Source: Sphingomonas yabuuchiae (GTDB lineage Bacteria; Pseudomonadota; Alphaproteobacteria; Sphingomonadales; Sphingomonadaceae). Taken from it: a stretch of 64,000 nucleotides of DNA. Positions 55,419 through 64,000 of this stretch are shown here, piece after piece (position 1 is the stretch's first letter; the number at the start of each line of letters is the position of its first letter). The notes beneath the pieces were generated by a model. The model was not told the DNA's origin, searched no databases, and saw only the letters and a program-made list of their open reading frames with translations. The stretch covers positions 1-64,000 of the forward strand of contig NZ_LDTF01000051.1 in assembly GCF_001477495.1 (NCBI RefSeq). The letters run 5' to 3'. Both the position numbers and the translations under genes were made by a program.

Positions 55419-56630
55419 TTACCAACTCCACAAGGTCCCGTCCTCCAGACGGTTCACCGGCAGATAGGCCCGCTTGTAAGGATAGGTTTCCGCCAACGCC
55501 TCGTCGATCTCGACGCCCAGGCCGGGGGCATCACCGGGATGCATCATGCCGTCTTCGAACCGGTAATGATGCGGGAAGACCGCATCCGTCTCATCGGTGT
55601 GCGGCATATGTTCCTGGATGCCGAAATTGGGGATCGACAGCCCGAAATGCAGCGCCGCCGCCATGGTGACGGGCGACAGATCGGTCGCGCCGTGACAGCC
55701 GGTTCGCACCTGGTAAAGGTCCGCCAGCGAGGCGATCTGCCGCAAATGGGTCAGGCCACCCGCATGGACGACGGTGGCGCGGATATAGTCGATCAGCCTG
55801 TTCTCGATCAAATGCTTGGCATCCCAGACCGAGTTGAAAATCTCGCCCACCGCCAGCGGCGTCGTCGTATGCTGGCGGATCAGGCGGAATGCGTCCTGAT
55901 CCTCGGCCGGGGTCGCGTCCTCGATCCAGAAGGGGCGATAGGGTTCCAAATCCTTGCCCAGCCGCGCCGCCTCGATCGGGGTCAGCCGATGGTGGACGTC
56001 GTGGAGCAGATGCACGTCCCAACCCAGCGCCTCGCGCGCCGCCGCGAAAAGTTCGGGCACGACCCGTAAGTACTTCTCGGTCGACCAGACGCTTTCGCTG
56101 GGCAGGTCGGCATCGGCGGGCTCGTAACGCTGTCCCGCCTTGGCGACGCCATAGGTGGAGGCGAGGCCCGGCACGCCGCATTGCAGGCGGATCGCGCGAT
56201 ACCCCTCGTCGCGGTGGCGGATCGCGGTGGCGATCGTATCCTCGATCGACGTGCCATTGGCGTGGCAATAGACCATGCAGCCTTCCCGCGCCGCCCCGCC
56301 CAGCAACTGATAGACGGGCAGTCCGGCGATCTTGCCCTTGATATCCCACAGCGCCATGTCGACGGCCGCGATCGCGGTCATGGTCACCGGCCCGCGCCGC
56401 CAGTACGCTCCCTTGTAGAGATACTGCCAGATATCCTCGATCCGGTGCGCCTCGCGCCCGATCAGGCAGGGGATGACGTGATCCTGCAGATAGCTGGCGA
56501 CTGCCATCTCGCGCCCGTTGAGCGTGGCATCACCCAGGCCGGTGGTACCGTCGTCGCATTCGATCTTCAGCGTGACGAAATTGCGTCCTGGCGACGTGAC
56601 GATCAGGCGGGCGGAAACGATCTTGGGCAT
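55419..56630 (-). CDS. manD: D-mannonate dehydratase (enolase superfamily)
   Basis: Converts D-mannonate to 2-keto-3-deoxygluconate in glucuronate catabolism. It is an enolase-superfamily member of the ManD type, 403 residues, almost the length of the characterised Novosphingobium ManD (402). Metal ligands and base lie in [21 protein letters not shown] and AVGEIFNS, and the C-terminus ends in the ManD-like LEDGTLWSW. Other members are poor catalysts, but the adjoining GH67 gene supports the assignment. Confidence 0.88.
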   Translation of the reverse strand: MPKIVSARLIVTSPGRNFVTLKIECDDGTTGLGDATLNGREMAVASYLQDHVIPCLIGREAHRIEDIWQYLYKGAYWRRGPVTMTAIAAVDMALWDIKGKIAGLPVYQLLGGAAREGCMVYCHANGTSIEDTIATAIRHRDEGYRAIRLQCGVPGLASTYGVAKAGQRYEPADADLPSESVWSTEKYLRVVPELFAAAREALGWDVHLLHDVHHRLTPIEAARLGKDLEPYRPFWIEDATPAEDQDAFRLIRQHTTTPLAVGEIFNSVWDAKHLIENRLIDYIRATVVHAGGLTHLRQIASLADLYQVRTGCHGATDLSPVTMAAALHFGLSIPNFGIQEHMPHTDETDAVFPHHYRFEDGMMHPGDAPGLGVEIDEALAETYPYKRAYLPVNRLEDGTLWSW

Positions 56631-56779
56631 GGGAACGTCCTTCAGGCGAATGGGGGCGCGACGAAGGGACGGCCGCACGAAGCGGCATGGCCGGTCATGG
56701 GGCGGGTCATAGGTTGCCACCTGGTCATTCAGGCCCCTCCTGTCAGGCAGCCGGTCCGACCCGACTTGCCAATTGGTCT

Positions 56780-56791
56780 GATAGCGGTAAC
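56780..56791. promoter_or_regulatory. LacI-type operator-like site upstream of the alpha-glucuronidase
   Basis: GATAGCGGTAAC differs at 2 of 12 positions from the perfect palindrome GATAGCGCTATC upstream of the TonB receptor at 59429. It lies 52 nt before the GH67 start. An adjacent ATTGGTC (56773-56779) also recurs inverted near the other site. Confidence 0.45.
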
Positions 56792-56842
56792 GTGCGGGCC
56801 AAGCGTCGGCTTGTCAATCGCCGACACATCGGGAGAGTATGG

Positions 56843-58936
56843 ATGAAACGGATTCGCGCATGGACCACCGCGCTGTCCCTGTCATTGGTCGCACTGCCAT
56901 TTCCGGCAGCGGCGGAAGATGGTTATGCGCTATGGCTGCGCAACGTCGCACCATCGGTCGGACAGGTGAATGTCAGAGTGTCAGGGGTGTCGCCGACGCT
57001 GGATCTGGCGGGCGCCGAACTGCGCCGCGCGCTGCGCGCCGGTACGCCGCCCGTGCTGGTGGCGACCGCATCGGACCTCGCCCTTCGCCCATTGCGCCTG
57101 CCGTTCGAGGGACTGGGTGAGGAAGGGTATCTGGTCCGCGCGGTCATGCTGGGTGACCAGAGGGTCATTCTGGTCGCGGGAAACAGCGATCTCGGTGCGC
57201 TCTATGGTGCCTTCGCGCTGATCCGCCATCTCGCCACCGGCGGTACGGCGGATGGCGTTGCGCTCCGCTCGGCGCCCAAGGTCAAGCTGCGCGTGCTCAA
57301 CCATTGGGACAATCTCGATGAGACGGTTGAGCGCGGCTATGCGGGCCAGTCACTATGGGACTGGTGGACGCTGCCAGACTTCCGCAATCCCCGCTACACC
57401 GACTATGCCCGCGCCAATGCCTCGATCGGCATCAACGGCAGCGTCCTGAACAACGTCAACGCCAAGGCCGACAGCCTGACCGCGCCCTATATCGCCAAGG
57501 CCGCGGCGCTGGCGGACGTGTTCCGGCCCTGGGGCATCAAGGTCTATCTGTCGGTCCGCTTCTCCGCACCGATCGAGTTGGGCGGATTGAAGACCGCCGA
57601 TCCGCGTGATCCGGCGGTGGCGGCATGGTGGAAGGCGAAGGCCGACGAAATCTATCGCACCATCCCAGATTTCGGCGGCTTCTTAGTCAAGGCCAATAGC
57701 GAGGACCAGCCCGGCCCGCGTGACTATGGCGCATCCCATGCCGATGGCGCGAACATGCTCGCCGCTGCGGTGAAACCCCATGGCGGCATCGTGATGTGGC
57801 GAGCCTTTGTCTACGCCGAAACCGATCCCGAGGATCGCGCGAAACAGGCCTACACCGAATTCAAGCCGCTCGACGGCAAGTTCGCCGACAATGTGCTGGT
57901 ACAAGTGAAAAACGGCGCGATCGACTTCCAGCCGCGCGAACCCTTTCACCCGCTGTTCGGCGCGATGCCGCGCACACCGCTGATGATCGAATTCCAGATC
58001 ACCAAGGAATATCTGGGGTTTGCGACTCACCTCGCCTATCTCGGCCCGCTCTTCACCGAGGTGCTGGACGCAAAGACCGGGCAGAAGCCGGGCGAGACGG
58101 TGGCCGATGTCGTCGACGGCCAGGCCGAGCATCACAAACTCTCCGGCATGGCGGGCGTCGCCAATATCGGGCGCGACCGCGACTGGAGCGGATCGACCTT
58201 CAACCAGGCGAACTGGTACGCCTTTGGCCGTCTGGCCTGGGACCCCGATCTGTCCGCAGAGGATATCGCACGCGCCTGGGCCGCCCAGACGTTTGGCACC
58301 GACCGCCAGGTCATCGATACCGTCACCGCGATGATGATGGGAAGCCGGGAGGCGGTGGTCGACTATACCGGTGCACTGGGCCTCGCGCATCTGATGGCGA
58401 CGGGTCATCATTATGGACCGGGGCCATGGGTGTCCGAACTGGCACGGCCGGAATGGAACCCGACCTATTATCACCGCGCCGACGCGAACGGGATCGGCTT
58501 CGATCGCACCGCCACGGGCAGCAATGCGGTCAGCCAATATGCGGGGCCGGTCGCCAAGGCCTTTGCCAAGCCGGAGACGACACCGGAGGCCCTGCTGCTC
58601 TGGTTTCACCATGTGCCCTGGGACAGGCGGATGGCGAGCGGTCGCACCCTTTGGGAGGATCTGGTGGCCCATTACGACCGTGGCGTCGCCTATGTCGCAC
58701 AGATGCAAAAACAGTGGGACGGCCTGCGCCCGAAGATCGATGCCGAACGGTGGCAGAAGACCGCGACCTATCTTGCCGTCCAGGAGCGGGAAGCCCGCTG
58801 GTGGCGCGATGCAAGCCTGGCCTACTGGATGTCGGTCAACCACCGCCCCCTGCCCGCCGGGGTACGCGCGCCGGACCATGATCTGGCCTGGTACAAGGCA
58901 CAGCGCTCCCCCTACGCGCCCGGCCATACCTCGTAG
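56843..58936 (+). CDS. Secreted GH67 alpha-glucuronidase
   Basis: A 697-residue exported enzyme (signal peptide 1-24, PAAAED) that removes 4-O-methylglucuronic acid from xylo-oligosaccharides. GH67 features: catalytic acid in VKANSEDQPGP (about Glu286), and the two bases in GAIDFQPREPF (about Asp361) and LMIEFQITKEY (about Glu382). ATG 56843 follows GGGAGAG. It is divergent from manD, and its product feeds that enzyme after isomerisation and reduction. Confidence 0.9.
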   Translation: MKRIRAWTTALSLSLVALPFPAAAEDGYALWLRNVAPSVGQVNVRVSGVSPTLDLAGAELRRALRAGTPPVLVATASDLALRPLRLPFEGLGEEGYLVRAVMLGDQRVILVAGNSDLGALYGAFALIRHLATGGTADGVALRSAPKVKLRVLNHWDNLDETVERGYAGQSLWDWWTLPDFRNPRYTDYARANASIGINGSVLNNVNAKADSLTAPYIAKAAALADVFRPWGIKVYLSVRFSAPIELGGLKTADPRDPAVAAWWKAKADEIYRTIPDFGGFLVKANSEDQPGPRDYGASHADGANMLAAAVKPHGGIVMWRAFVYAETDPEDRAKQAYTEFKPLDGKFADNVLVQVKNGAIDFQPREPFHPLFGAMPRTPLMIEFQITKEYLGFATHLAYLGPLFTEVLDAKTGQKPGETVADVVDGQAEHHKLSGMAGVANIGRDRDWSGSTFNQANWYAFGRLAWDPDLSAEDIARAWAAQTFGTDRQVIDTVTAMMMGSREAVVDYTGALGLAHLMATGHHYGPGPWVSELARPEWNPTYYHRADANGIGFDRTATGSNAVSQYAGPVAKAFAKPETTPEALLLWFHHVPWDRRMASGRTLWEDLVAHYDRGVAYVAQMQKQWDGLRPKIDAERWQKTATYLAVQEREARWWRDASLAYWMSVNHRPLPAGVRAPDHDLAWYKAQRSPYAPGHTS

Positions 58937-58945
58937 GACAATCGT

Positions 58946-58973
58946 TGGTCGCAGCCCGCCCTGGCTGCGACCA
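58946..58973 (+). terminator. Strong hairpin after the alpha-glucuronidase gene
   Basis: An 11-bp perfect stem TGGTCGCAGCC/GGCTGCGACCA with a 6-nt loop, starting 10 nt after the stop. There is no T tract, so it may be a partial terminator or an mRNA-stabilising structure. Confidence 0.5.
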
Positions 58974-59209
58974 TCCGCTCCACCGCATCGGCAAAACCAG
59001 CGAGTCCCGATTTGGTCGGGCCGATGCGGCCTATACTTGCCAGATTATAAATCGATTGCAGTTTAACTTGCCTGCTATCGAACTTGGCAAGTTGAAATGC
59101 AGATGTCTCAACACGAGACGGCAAAGCTGTGGCAGAACAGCCATAGTTCGACATGATCCCACTGCGGCCTAACCAATTTGCATTGACTTGTGGACCAATA
59201 GCGCAGAAC

Positions 59210-59221
59210 GATAGCGCTATC
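59210..59221. promoter_or_regulatory. LacI-type operator palindrome upstream of the TonB receptor
   Basis: GATAGCGCTATC is a perfect 12-bp palindrome with the TAGCGCTA core seen in LacI/GalR operators, including the xylose operator of Caulobacter. No LacI gene lies in this window. Confidence 0.5.
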
Positions 59222-59428
59222 AGCATACGCCGCATCAGACGGTCGGAGGGGATAGCATGGTTGACGGCATCATCACGGGCGACTCAGTGGCAGACCGCGT
59301 GGCGCAGCGCCCCGGCCACTGTCGCGCCCCGTCGGCCGGCTGATCCGCCGCCGCCACCTACACCGATACATCCCAAATTATTCCGCATGTCGCGACGAAC
59401 GACAGCGGACCGCAAGAGAGGACCTGAC

Positions 59429-62400
59429 ATGAAATCCGTGCCCACCATCCGCCTCAGCCGCATCGCCCTGCTATGCGCCACGGCCGTCGGCGCGATGAGC
59501 GCATCGACCGCCTGGGCGCAGGCGGTTCCGGCCCCGCAAGGGCAGATACTCAATGACGGCCAGGATAACGGCCCCTCCGTGCCGCCCGCGCCGCAGACCG
59601 ACCAGACCCAGGGGACCCCGTCCGAGGACATCGTCGTTACCGGTTATCGCTCGAGCCTAGCCAAGTCGACCAACGCCAAGCGCGCGTCGACCGGCTTCAC
59701 CGACTCGATCTTCGCCGAGGATATCGGCAAGTTCCCGGACACCAACATCGCGGAGTCCTTCAACCGCATTCCAGGCGTCACCATCACCCGCGACGTGACC
59801 GGCGAGGGCACCAACGTCGCCATTCGCGGCTTGGGGTCGAACTTCACCAACGTGACCTTGAACGGCGCGCCGATCGCGGTCGCCTCGTCGGGTTCGACCG
59901 ACGCGCAGGGCACCGATCGCTCGGTCGACCTCAGCTTCTTCCCGACCGACCTGTTCACCAAGCTGACCGTGAACAAGAGCTACACCGCCGACCTGCTGGA
60001 AGGTGGCGCGGCGGGCAATATCGACCTGCGTTCGGCCCGTCCGTTCGACCGCAGCGGCCCCTTCCTCGCCTATAATATCCAGGGATCGAAGCAGACGCCG
60101 GAAGACCGTATCGGTGCACGCGGCTCGCTGATCGGCAGCTGGCGCAACGAAACGTTCGGCGTGCTGGCGGGCGTGTCGGCGCAGCGGCTGTTCACCGATA
60201 CGCGCGGTTTCGAGACGATCGGCTATACCAACCCGGCGCTGACGGCGGCGCAGTGCGGCGCGACCAGCGGCTGCAACAGCACCGGCGGCGGCAACTGGAC
60301 GATCCCGGCGACGGTGCCGGTCGGCGCCGGTGCGGGCCTCGTTCCCGGCACGGTGATCGATCGCAACTTCCTGCTCGCCAACAATCCGGGCGCGACCATC
60401 CAGCAGATCGACAACGGCCTGCTGCCGCGCCTGGGCCGCGTCACCAGCATTCGTGGCCCGCGCGACCGCATCAACGCGATCCTGAGCGCCGAATATCGCC
60501 CGACCGACGAGCTGCATTTCTATGTCGACGGTCTGTACGGCTTCAAGAAGAACGAGCTGATCCGTGAGAACATGGCCTGGATCGTCCGCAACGGCGCGAT
60601 CATCCCGACCAACCTGACCTTCGACAAGTCCGATTGCAGCGCGGGCTGCACCGTCACCGGCGGCACCTTCGCCAACGCCCAGTTCTTCAACGAATTCCGC
60701 CCCTATACTGAGACGACGCGCCTCTGGAGCGTCAATCCCGGTGCCGAGTGGCAGATCAACGACAAGTTGAAGCTGAACTTCCAAGGCAATTATGCCCGCT
60801 CGACCTTCCACCGCGAAAGCCCGACCGTCGGCATGACGACGCCGCTGGGCGTCGGCAACACCGTCACCTTCTCGAACACCGGCGGCATTCCGACGATCAC
60901 CAGCGCGCTGGACCTGAACGATCCGAAGAATTTTGGCTGGTATGCGGGCAGCCGCGTCAACCTGCAGGACGAGCGTCGCCTGAACATCAACAAGGGGCTT
61001 CGCGGCGACCTGACCTGGGGCGATACCGCGCTAAACCTGAAGGTCGGTGGCGCCTATGACGATACGTCGCGCCGCATCCGGGGCTTCGACAACAGCCAAT
61101 ATTGGCAGAATGCGGTCTGCGGCAACAATCCGAACGTCGCCGTCCCCTCGCCCAACTCGCAGCCGCCCTGCGAAGGCCTGAACGCGCCGGGTGCGGCCCC
61201 TGCCGGCTATCCGACCTATCCGGGCTATGGCACCGGCTTCAGCTCGGGCATGAGCGGCCCCGTCAGCTATGGCGGTTCGCTGATCCCCAACAGCGCGGCG
61301 TCCAGCTATCTGTCGCCCGGACCGGCGGGTTTCGTGACGGTCAACTGGCCCGCCTTCGCCAAGGCCAGCAATTACCAGTTCTTCCACGACAATGCGCCCG
61401 AGAATGGCGGCGCGAACACCGGCGCCAGCGCAGGCTTCATCCGCGAGGTCGTGAAGTCGGCTTTCGCGACCGTCAACGGCGCGCAGGAACTGGGGGGCAA
61501 CACGCTGCGCTTCAACGTCGGCCTGCGCTACGTCAACACGATCCAGACCATCTCGGGCCGCGTCTCGCTTCCCGATCCCCGCAACACGACCGCCAGCGGC
61601 GCGACGCTGCCCGATGGCAGCCGCTACCCGAGCATCATCAACATCGCCGAAACGCGGAACGTCTATTCGGAATGGCTGCCCGCCGCGACCTTCGCCTATG
61701 ACATCGGCGACCATGCGGTGGTCCGCGTCGCGGGTTCGCGCACCATGACCCGTCCGGACCCGTCGGCGCAGCTGCCGGGCATCAACTTCGGCGCGCCGTC
61801 AGCCGACCAGGCCTCGATCGGCAATCCGGCGCTGGCGCCCTATCTGTCGACCAATCTCGACCTGGGCTTCGAATATTATACCGGCCGTGAGGGCGTGATC
61901 AGCTTCAACGCATTCCGCAAGTCGCTGGAAGGTTTCACGACGACCGCGATCAGCACGGTGCCCTTCTCCAACCTGGCGCAGTACGGCATCACCTATGACA
62001 CGCTGAACCCGACGCAGCAGATCGCGATCAACTCGCGTGGTGGCCCGAGCCAGGCGCAGGTGCAGGTTACCTCGCAGGTCAACGTACCCAACAAGCTGAC
62101 CATCAATGGCCTGGAATTCCAGTGGGTTCAGCCGCTAGACTTCCTGACCCGGTCGCTTGGCATCACGGGCTTCGGGTTCAACGCCAACGCTACGATCGTC
62201 GACCAGCGCAGCGACGGCCCGGCCATCGCCTTCGGCGTCGCGCCCTTCACCTACAACATCACCGGCTATTACGAAAAGAACGGCGTGATGCTGCGGGTCG
62301 CCACGACCTCGCGTCAGGGCGCGCAGAACAGCGGCGCGGCGCAGAACGGCATCCCGGCCGCCGCGCTGTTCGGTACCGACTATACCACCTATGACTTCTC

Positions 62401-62575
62401 GTCGGCGTTCGACCTCGACAAAATCTTCGGTATTCCGGGGGCGCCGCAGCTGACCGTCAACGTCGCCAACTTCACCAACGCGACGCTGCGCTCCTACTTC
62501 CAGTTCGAGAACGCGACGTTCACCCAGTACAAGCCGGGTCGCCAGTTCCTGATCGGTCTGCGCGGCACCTTCTAA
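59429..62575 (+). CDS. TonB-dependent receptor, carbohydrate type
   Basis: A 1048-residue outer-membrane receptor. The signal peptide ends at about residue 30 (STAWA), the TonB box is EDIVVTG (66-72), and the plug shows FNRIPGVTITRD and AIRGLGSNFTNVTLNG. The size and the C-terminal aromatic LRGTF fit the Xanthomonas/Caulobacter-type receptors that import oligosaccharides. Its place beside GH67, manD and an MFS carrier suggests glucuronoxylan fragments as ligand. ATG 59429 follows AGAGAGGA; earlier in-frame codons give no signal peptide. Confidence 0.88.
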   Translation: MKSVPTIRLSRIALLCATAVGAMSASTAWAQAVPAPQGQILNDGQDNGPSVPPAPQTDQTQGTPSEDIVVTGYRSSLAKSTNAKRASTGFTDSIFAEDIGKFPDTNIAESFNRIPGVTITRDVTGEGTNVAIRGLGSNFTNVTLNGAPIAVASSGSTDAQGTDRSVDLSFFPTDLFTKLTVNKSYTADLLEGGAAGNIDLRSARPFDRSGPFLAYNIQGSKQTPEDRIGARGSLIGSWRNETFGVLAGVSAQRLFTDTRGFETIGYTNPALTAAQCGATSGCNSTGGGNWTIPATVPVGAGAGLVPGTVIDRNFLLANNPGATIQQIDNGLLPRLGRVTSIRGPRDRINAILSAEYRPTDELHFYVDGLYGFKKNELIRENMAWIVRNGAIIPTNLTFDKSDCSAGCTVTGGTFANAQFFNEFRPYTETTRLWSVNPGAEWQINDKLKLNFQGNYARSTFHRESPTVGMTTPLGVGNTVTFSNTGGIPTITSALDLNDPKNFGWYAGSRVNLQDERRLNINKGLRGDLTWGDTALNLKVGGAYDDTSRRIRGFDNSQYWQNAVCGNNPNVAVPSPNSQPPCEGLNAPGAAPAGYPTYPGYGTGFSSGMSGPVSYGGSLIPNSAASSYLSPGPAGFVTVNWPAFAKASNYQFFHDNAPENGGANTGASAGFIREVVKSAFATVNGAQELGGNTLRFNVGLRYVNTIQTISGRVSLPDPRNTTASGATLPDGSRYPSIINIAETRNVYSEWLPAATFAYDIGDHAVVRVAGSRTMTRPDPSAQLPGINFGAPSADQASIGNPALAPYLSTNLDLGFEYYTGREGVISFNAFRKSLEGFTTTAISTVPFSNLAQYGITYDTLNPTQQIAINSRGGPSQAQVQVTSQVNVPNKLTINGLEFQWVQPLDFLTRSLGITGFGFNANATIVDQRSDGPAIAFGVAPFTYNITGYYEKNGVMLRVATTSRQGAQNSGAAQNGIPAAALFGTDYTTYDFSSAFDLDKIFGIPGAPQLTVNVANFTNATLRSYFQFENATFTQYKPGRQFLIGLRGTF

Positions 62576-62609
62576 GCTTTCGATCGTTCATCCCTCGCGA
62601 TCGGACAGA

Positions 62610-62639
62610 GGCCCCGGTGAAAACCGGGGCCTTTTTTTT
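62610..62639 (+). terminator. Intrinsic terminator after the TonB receptor
   Basis: A 9-bp GC-rich stem GGCCCCGGT/ACCGGGGCC with GAAA loop, followed by eight T residues, 35 nt after the stop. This is the clearest rho-independent terminator in the window. Confidence 0.93.
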
Positions 62640-62735
62640 GCGGGCGGTGCTGTTGTCATCAGCGGAGCACCGTCTGACTCTAGCGTCGATCAATGATTGT
62701 TTCGCGCTTTCGGCTTTATCGAGTATCGTGCACCG

Positions 62736-64000
62736 GTGACCGCCCCCTCCCCTTCCTCCAGCGTGCCGCATGGCGAGGGCGTCGCTGCCATCAGTAGCGG
62801 CGTGGAAATGCCCCCCTCTCTCATCGGCAGTGGCGATTGTGCCGATCGGATCGCGCGACTGGACTGGTCCGCCACGGCGCTCGGCCCGGTCGAAAGCTGG
62901 CCGATCTCGTTGACGATGACGCTCGCCTTGGTGCTGCGCTCGGCCGTGCCGTACCTGCTGTTCTGGGGCGAGGACGGGGTGATGCTGTACAACGACGCCT
63001 ATGCCCGCTTTGTCGGGGACGGCCATCCGGGATTACTGGGCAAAACGGTCCATGACGGCTGGCCTCAATTTGCCGCCTTTAACGACGTCATCATGACCGC
63101 CGGTCTCGGCGGCAAAACGCTGCACTTCCCGGACCTGCCCGCGACCCTCTACCGGAATGGGCAGGAAACGCAGGCCTGGGCCAATTTCGATACGTCGCCC
63201 ATCGTCGATGCGCAGGGCAAGCCGGTCGGCGTCCTGTGCCTGCTGGCCGATACGACGCAGCGGGTTCTGGCGGAGCGGCGCGCGGCGTTCCTGCTGACCC
63301 TGGCCGATCATATGCGGGCGCTGGAGACGCCCACCGCAATCATGGCGCTGGCGGCGGAACGGTTGGGCGAGGAACTGTCGGCCAGCCGCGTCTTCTATGC
63401 CGAGATCACGAGCAAGGGTTGGATGACCGTCGAGCGCGATTATGCGCGCGGCGTATCCTCGATCGTCGGCCGCCATTCGCTGGTCAGTTTCGGGCCGGAC
63501 CTGCTGGCCGCTTATCGTGGCGGCGCGCCGGTGGTGGTCACCAATGTCGGCGCCGACGACCGCCTGAGCGACGGCGCGCGTTCGGGGCTTCAGGCGCGCG
63601 AGGTCGGCGCATTCGTCGATGTCGTGCTGTTCGAGGAAACCGAATGGGTCGGCCTGCTCGCGGTCCAGAGCGCCACGCCGCGCACCTGGAGCCCCGAGGA
63701 AGAAGCGCTGATCCAGAATGTCGGCGAACGGGTCAAGGTCGCGATCGAGCGAGCCCGCGCCGAGATGGCCCTGCGCGAGTTGAAGGACACGTTGGAGCAG
63801 CAGGTCGTCGAGCGCACCGTCGAAATCCGCCGCTATCATGAGATCGTCGAGGCGATCGCTTCGCCCATCTGCGCCTTCGACACCGACTATCGGCTGATCG
63901 CCTTCAACAAGGCGCATAATCAGGAATTCCGCCGGGTCTTCGGTTTCGACACCAAGATCGGCGACGTGTTTCCCGATCAGTTCGTGCCGGACCAGCGGGA
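62736..64000 (+). CDS. Sensor histidine kinase, N-terminal part (runs off window)
   Basis: An open frame of more than 420 codons with no stop before the window ends. Residues about 40-160 form a PAS domain (LLFWGEDGVMLYNDAYARFVG), about 190-330 a GAF-like domain (RLGEELSASRVFYAEI to WVGLLAVQS), then a short coiled coil (LKDTLEQQVVERTVEI) and the start of a second PAS. The kinase core must lie beyond the window. The start is uncertain: GTG 62736, GTG 62802 or ATG 62808. No membrane segment is seen, so it is probably a cytosolic sensor. Confidence 0.8.
   Translation, partial: MTAPSPSSSVPHGEGVAAISSGVEMPPSLIGSGDCADRIARLDWSATALGPVESWPISLTMTLALVLRSAVPYLLFWGEDGVMLYNDAYARFVGDGHPGLLGKTVHDGWPQFAAFNDVIMTAGLGGKTLHFPDLPATLYRNGQETQAWANFDTSPIVDAQGKPVGVLCLLADTTQRVLAERRAAFLLTLADHMRALETPTAIMALAAERLGEELSASRVFYAEITSKGWMTVERDYARGVSSIVGRHSLVSFGPDLLAAYRGGAPVVVTNVGADDRLSDGARSGLQAREVGAFVDVVLFEETEWVGLLAVQSATPRTWSPEEEALIQNVGERVKVAIERARAEMALRELKDTLEQQVVERTVEIRRYHEIVEAIASPICAFDTDYRLIAFNKAHNQEFRRVFGFDTKIGDVFPDQFVPDQR

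Larger units (their letters stand above)
58937..59428. other. Regulatory interval before the TonB receptor
   Basis: About 490 nt without a gene. After the hairpin the region is AT-richer. It holds a second small hairpin (CCCGA/TCGGG near 59003), a TTGACT -35-like box at about 59183, an inverted GACCAAT at 59193-59199, and the palindrome at 59210-59221. This suggests a long leader of about 200 nt before the receptor start. Confidence 0.5.

Overview
The window looks like chromosomal DNA of a sphingomonad alphaproteobacterium (Sphingomonas or a near relative). The reasons are a high GC content (judged by eye), UrcA and DUF6628-type genes, a large carbohydrate-type TonB receptor, a D-mannonate dehydratase close to the Novosphingobium enzyme, and the lapA-pyrF-trpFBA-accD-folC gene order. 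The left edge is a contig end: it starts with 16 nt of the Tn5/Nextera mosaic end and then a 37-bp perfect fold-back, so the 3' end of uvrD there is artefactual. The right edge cuts a sensor kinase gene.

Layout. 0-10 kb: uvrD, a UrcA protein, a phosphate transporter, an MHS-type MFS transporter, rsmD coupled to an RluB-like pseudouridine synthase with a repeat tail, a single-domain response regulator, an AmpG-like transporter and a DUF6628-like gene with a predicted Fur box. 10-16.5 kb: the reverse-strand cluster lapA, pyrF, trpF, trpB, trpA, accD, folC, with several start/stop overlaps. 16.5-24 kb: patatin-like protein and EEP nuclease, tRNA-Thr(UGU), then a tight metG-tatD-MBL-retropepsin set. 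24-28 kb: DUF423, Kef-type antiporter, NifU-like protein, cvpA, radA. 28-32.7 kb: a glycosyltransferase, a PadR-DUF2218 pair with two operator-like palindromes, rarA and an unknown gene.

32.7-36.1 kb is the one accessory patch. It holds a degenerate 5' part of a tRNA-Thr, a possible integrase N-terminal scrap, an intact tRNA-Gly(CCC), about 630 bp without a recognisable gene, and an arsR-arsC-arsB-arsH operon whose arsH is broken by a stop codon and truncated. A 19-bp inverted copy of the tRNA-Gly 3' end follows. I read this as a decayed mobile island carrying arsenic resistance.

36-45.5 kb is core: a UDP-glucuronate epimerase-like gene, a CinA-domain gene, map, ubiB, purL, nhaA and a DUF418 protein. 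45.5-49.4 kb carries iron genes: bfd, and a TonB receptor with a PepSY membrane protein. bfd, the receptor and the DUF6628 gene share a similar 22-bp Fur-box-like sequence. 49.5-54 kb: a glutamine amidotransferase, a YcbB-type L,D-transpeptidase, an unknown exported protein and a sugar dehydrogenase. 54-62.6 kb looks like a glucuronate/glucuronoxylan utilisation locus: an MFS transporter, manD, a GH67 alpha-glucuronidase and a 1048-residue TonB receptor, with two related LacI-type operator-like palindromes. It ends in a strong intrinsic terminator. No CRISPR array, intact transposon, prophage or clear defence system was seen.
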